A stretch of 6,482 bases of DNA, from contig DAOWMJ010000111.1 of assembly GCA_030643145.1 (NCBI GenBank), positions 1 to 6,482 on the forward strand. Reading direction: 5' to 3'. Shown here piece after piece: positions 4,684 to 6,482 of this stretch. A program made the position numbers and the translations under genes. Under the pieces are notes generated by a model, which worked only from the letters and a program-made list of their open reading frames with translations, was not told the origin of the DNA and made no database searches. The first letter of the stretch is position 1. Each line of letters opens with the position of its first letter. This DNA comes from Candidatus Latescibacterota bacterium. Its GTDB lineage: Bacteria > Krumholzibacteriota > Krumholzibacteriia > Krumholzibacteriales > WJIX01.

Positions 4684-6482
4684 GTGAGTCTGCAAAAATT
4701 GGAACTGATCGGGTTTAAATCGTTTATGAATCCCATTACCCTTGAATTTAGTAAAGGGATTACTGCGATTCTTGGTCCCAATGGGTGTGGTAAAACAAAT
4801 ATTGTAGATTCGGTCAGGTGGGTTCTGGGGGAGAGGAGCGCGCAGCAACTTCGAAGTGATAAAATGGAAAACGTGATTTTCAATGGAACTCAGGCGCATA
4901 AACCCGTAGGGTATGCTAAGGTTAATTTGACCTTGAATAATGAAAAAGGGACTTTTCCCCTGGAATACTCGGAAATTTTGATAACCAGAAAGATTTACCG
5001 CTCCGGGATAAGTGAGTATTTCATTAACAAGACCCCATGCCGTTTGAAGGATATAAAGGAGTTATTTGCCGATACTGGGACTGGAAGCCATGCTTACGCT
5101 GTTATTGAACAGGATATGATGGATTTTGTTTTGAACGATTCCCATGGTGAAAGAAAAGAGATGTTTGAAGAAGCTGCGGGCATTGTCAAATATAGAATGA
5201 GGAGGGAAGAAGCTAAACGGAAACTCAAATTGACCCAGTCGGATCTTCTTCGCCTTGATGATATAATTGAAGAACTTGGAAAGCAGGTTCGTTCTCTTCG
5301 TTACCAGGTAGGGAAAACAAAGAGGTATAAAAAATTAAAGGATAGGATAAGGGATTGGGAACTTCTTCTTATACGTAGTAAACTTGCCGGTTTTCTTGAA
5401 GAGAAGGGAAAAGAAGGAACAGAGCTGTCTAAAATTCAACAACTTACCGGCAAGGAGATGATTTCAACAGGAGAAAAAGAACGGGATGCAGAAACACAGA
5501 AGCTTGAACTTATTGAGATGGAGAAGAACAATACTGAGTTTCAGGACAAGCGTTATGAGGCAAGAAAGAATATTCAATCTGTTGAGGAAAAAATAATTCA
5601 GATATCGGAACGCCGTGGTGAGATGCAAAGAAGGATTGAAAGAGCGGAAAATGAGATAGAAGAAGCAAAGAAACGAATGGAGAAGATTACTGCCAGGATT
5701 GATGCTGTTACTTCTGAATGTGATGAGGTTTATAAAAAAATTGAGGATAGTAAGGTAGAGATTGCTGGTTACGAAAAGGAATATAAAGAGATTTCATCCC
5801 AGGCGGATGATTTGAAAATCAAACTTACAGGGCTTAAACAAACTCAACTGAATTTTGTCCAGGATCAGGCAAGATTAAAGAATGATATTGAGCATCATCA
5901 ATCGGTACTTGGTGAACTCGATTCGCGAATTTCGGTTGGAAGAGATCGAGTAATTGAGCTGGAAGAGGAAAAGGGCGGACTATCACGCGAGAAAGAAGAA
6001 TTGCAATCTGAAGTTGTATCTATGCAACACTATTTGCAGGAAAATATAGACACGCGGAAGGAACTGTCTAAAGAAGCCGATGAAGTTAGAATAAAATTAT
6101 CAAGAGTGGAGAATTCTCTTTCTGAACGTAAAACCAGACTGGCGAGATTGAATAGTAAATATGATCTATACACAAAAATGGTGCAGGAATTTGAGGGGTT
6201 TCCATCCGGAGCGAGACACTTGCTAAAGAATGGCAGCAGTTACATAAAGGGGCCGGTCGCGGAACTTCTGAGCATAAATAAAAAATTCCGTACTGCTCTT
6301 GAGTCTGTACTGGGTGGTATGCTTGACGCAATTGTTGTGAACAATTTTTCTGGAGCCGTGGCATTGGTTAGGGAACTTGAGACTAAACACCTTGGAAGAG
6401 CGAGATTTCTTGTAGAGAATTCTGATGTTTATGAGAAAGAGGAAATCGGAAACATTAACGGATTACTGGGAAAACTGAGTTC
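4684..6482 (+). CDS. smc: Chromosome segregation protein SMC, N-terminal half (cut by window edge in the hinge)
   Basis: SMC is the ABC-type ATPase of bacterial condensin. It works as a dimer with ScpA and ScpB to organise and separate chromosomes. 599 codons are visible from GTG 4684; the family is usually about 1,150-1,200 residues, so about half is present. The N-terminal head begins LQKLELIGFKSF, with Walker A GPNGCGKT (31-38, Lys37) and WVLGE (46-50). The Q-loop region DTGTGSHAYAVIEQDMMD keeps Gln143, and EEAAGIVKYRMRR marks entry to the coiled coil. Residues about 165-495 are Glu/Lys/Arg-rich coiled coil. The hinge begins about residue 500 (EFEGFPSG ... GPVAELL ... ALESVLGGMLDAIVV ... 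GRARFLV) and continues off the window. The signature motif and Walker B lie beyond the edge. It is the third gene of the operon, with no terminator or promoter seen in the 29-base gap before it. Confidence 0.97.
   Translation, partial: MSLQKLELIGFKSFMNPITLEFSKGITAILGPNGCGKTNIVDSVRWVLGERSAQQLRSDKMENVIFNGTQAHKPVGYAKVNLTLNNEKGTFPLEYSEILITRKIYRSGISEYFINKTPCRLKDIKELFADTGTGSHAYAVIEQDMMDFVLNDSHGERKEMFEEAAGIVKYRMRREEAKRKLKLTQSDLLRLDDIIEELGKQVRSLRYQVGKTKRYKKLKDRIRDWELLLIRSKLAGFLEEKGKEGTELSKIQQLTGKEMISTGEKERDAETQKLELIEMEKNNTEFQDKRYEARKNIQSVEEKIIQISERRGEMQRRIERAENEIEEAKKRMEKITARIDAVTSECDEVYKKIEDSKVEIAGYEKEYKEISSQADDLKIKLTGLKQTQLNFVQDQARLKNDIEHHQSVLGELDSRISVGRDRVIELEEEKGGLSREKEELQSEVVSMQHYLQENIDTRKELSKEADEVRIKLSRVENSLSERKTRLARLNSKYDLYTKMVQEFEGFPSGARHLLKNGSSYIKGPVAELLSINKKFRTALESVLGGMLDAIVVNNFSGAVALVRELETKHLGRARFLVENSDVYEKEEIGNINGLLGKLS

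Overview
The window holds four protein-coding genes, two of them cut by its edges, arranged divergently around a non-coding stretch of about 610 bases. Moderate-to-low GC, a lipoprotein amidase, a single-pass SPOR protein and the SMC signature variants suggest an uncultured Gram-negative (diderm) bacterium that uses selenocysteine. The SMC motif style (GPNGCGKT, SHAYAVIEQ) recalls the FCB-type candidate phyla, but that placement is from memory and weak.

Left part (1-1055, minus strand): the N-terminal 351 codons of a cell-wall amidase (Amidase_3 fold, N-acetylmuramoyl-L-alanine amidase). It has a probable lipoprotein signal and the start of a second, beta-rich domain that runs off the window. 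It is not obvious as an ORF because its stop codon lies outside.

Middle (1056-1664): a divergent intergenic region with no supportable gene. It holds a candidate promoter in each direction, an inverted repeat around the rightward -35 box, a short imperfect tandem repeat, and a roughly 20-base element present twice, the second copy in the selA leader.

Right part (1665-6482, plus strand): three tightly packed genes that look like one operon. First is selA (selenocysteine synthase). It is followed, across its stop codon, by a 521-residue membrane protein. That protein joins a MinD/CpsD-like domain with a degenerate P-loop, a charged linker, one transmembrane helix, a second charged linker and a C-terminal SPOR domain. 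After a 29-base gap comes smc (chromosome condensation ATPase), cut within its hinge domain.

How they may fit together: SPOR domains are known to bind peptidoglycan stripped of stem peptides, which is the product of amidases like the one encoded divergently. SMC acts in chromosome segregation. The SPOR protein has a ParA/MinD-type cytoplasmic half, so it could in principle link envelope and chromosome or division events. That link is inference. selA appears to be an unrelated passenger, or sits at the head of the operon for expression reasons. The SPOR/pseudo-ATPase fusion is the least ordinary item here.
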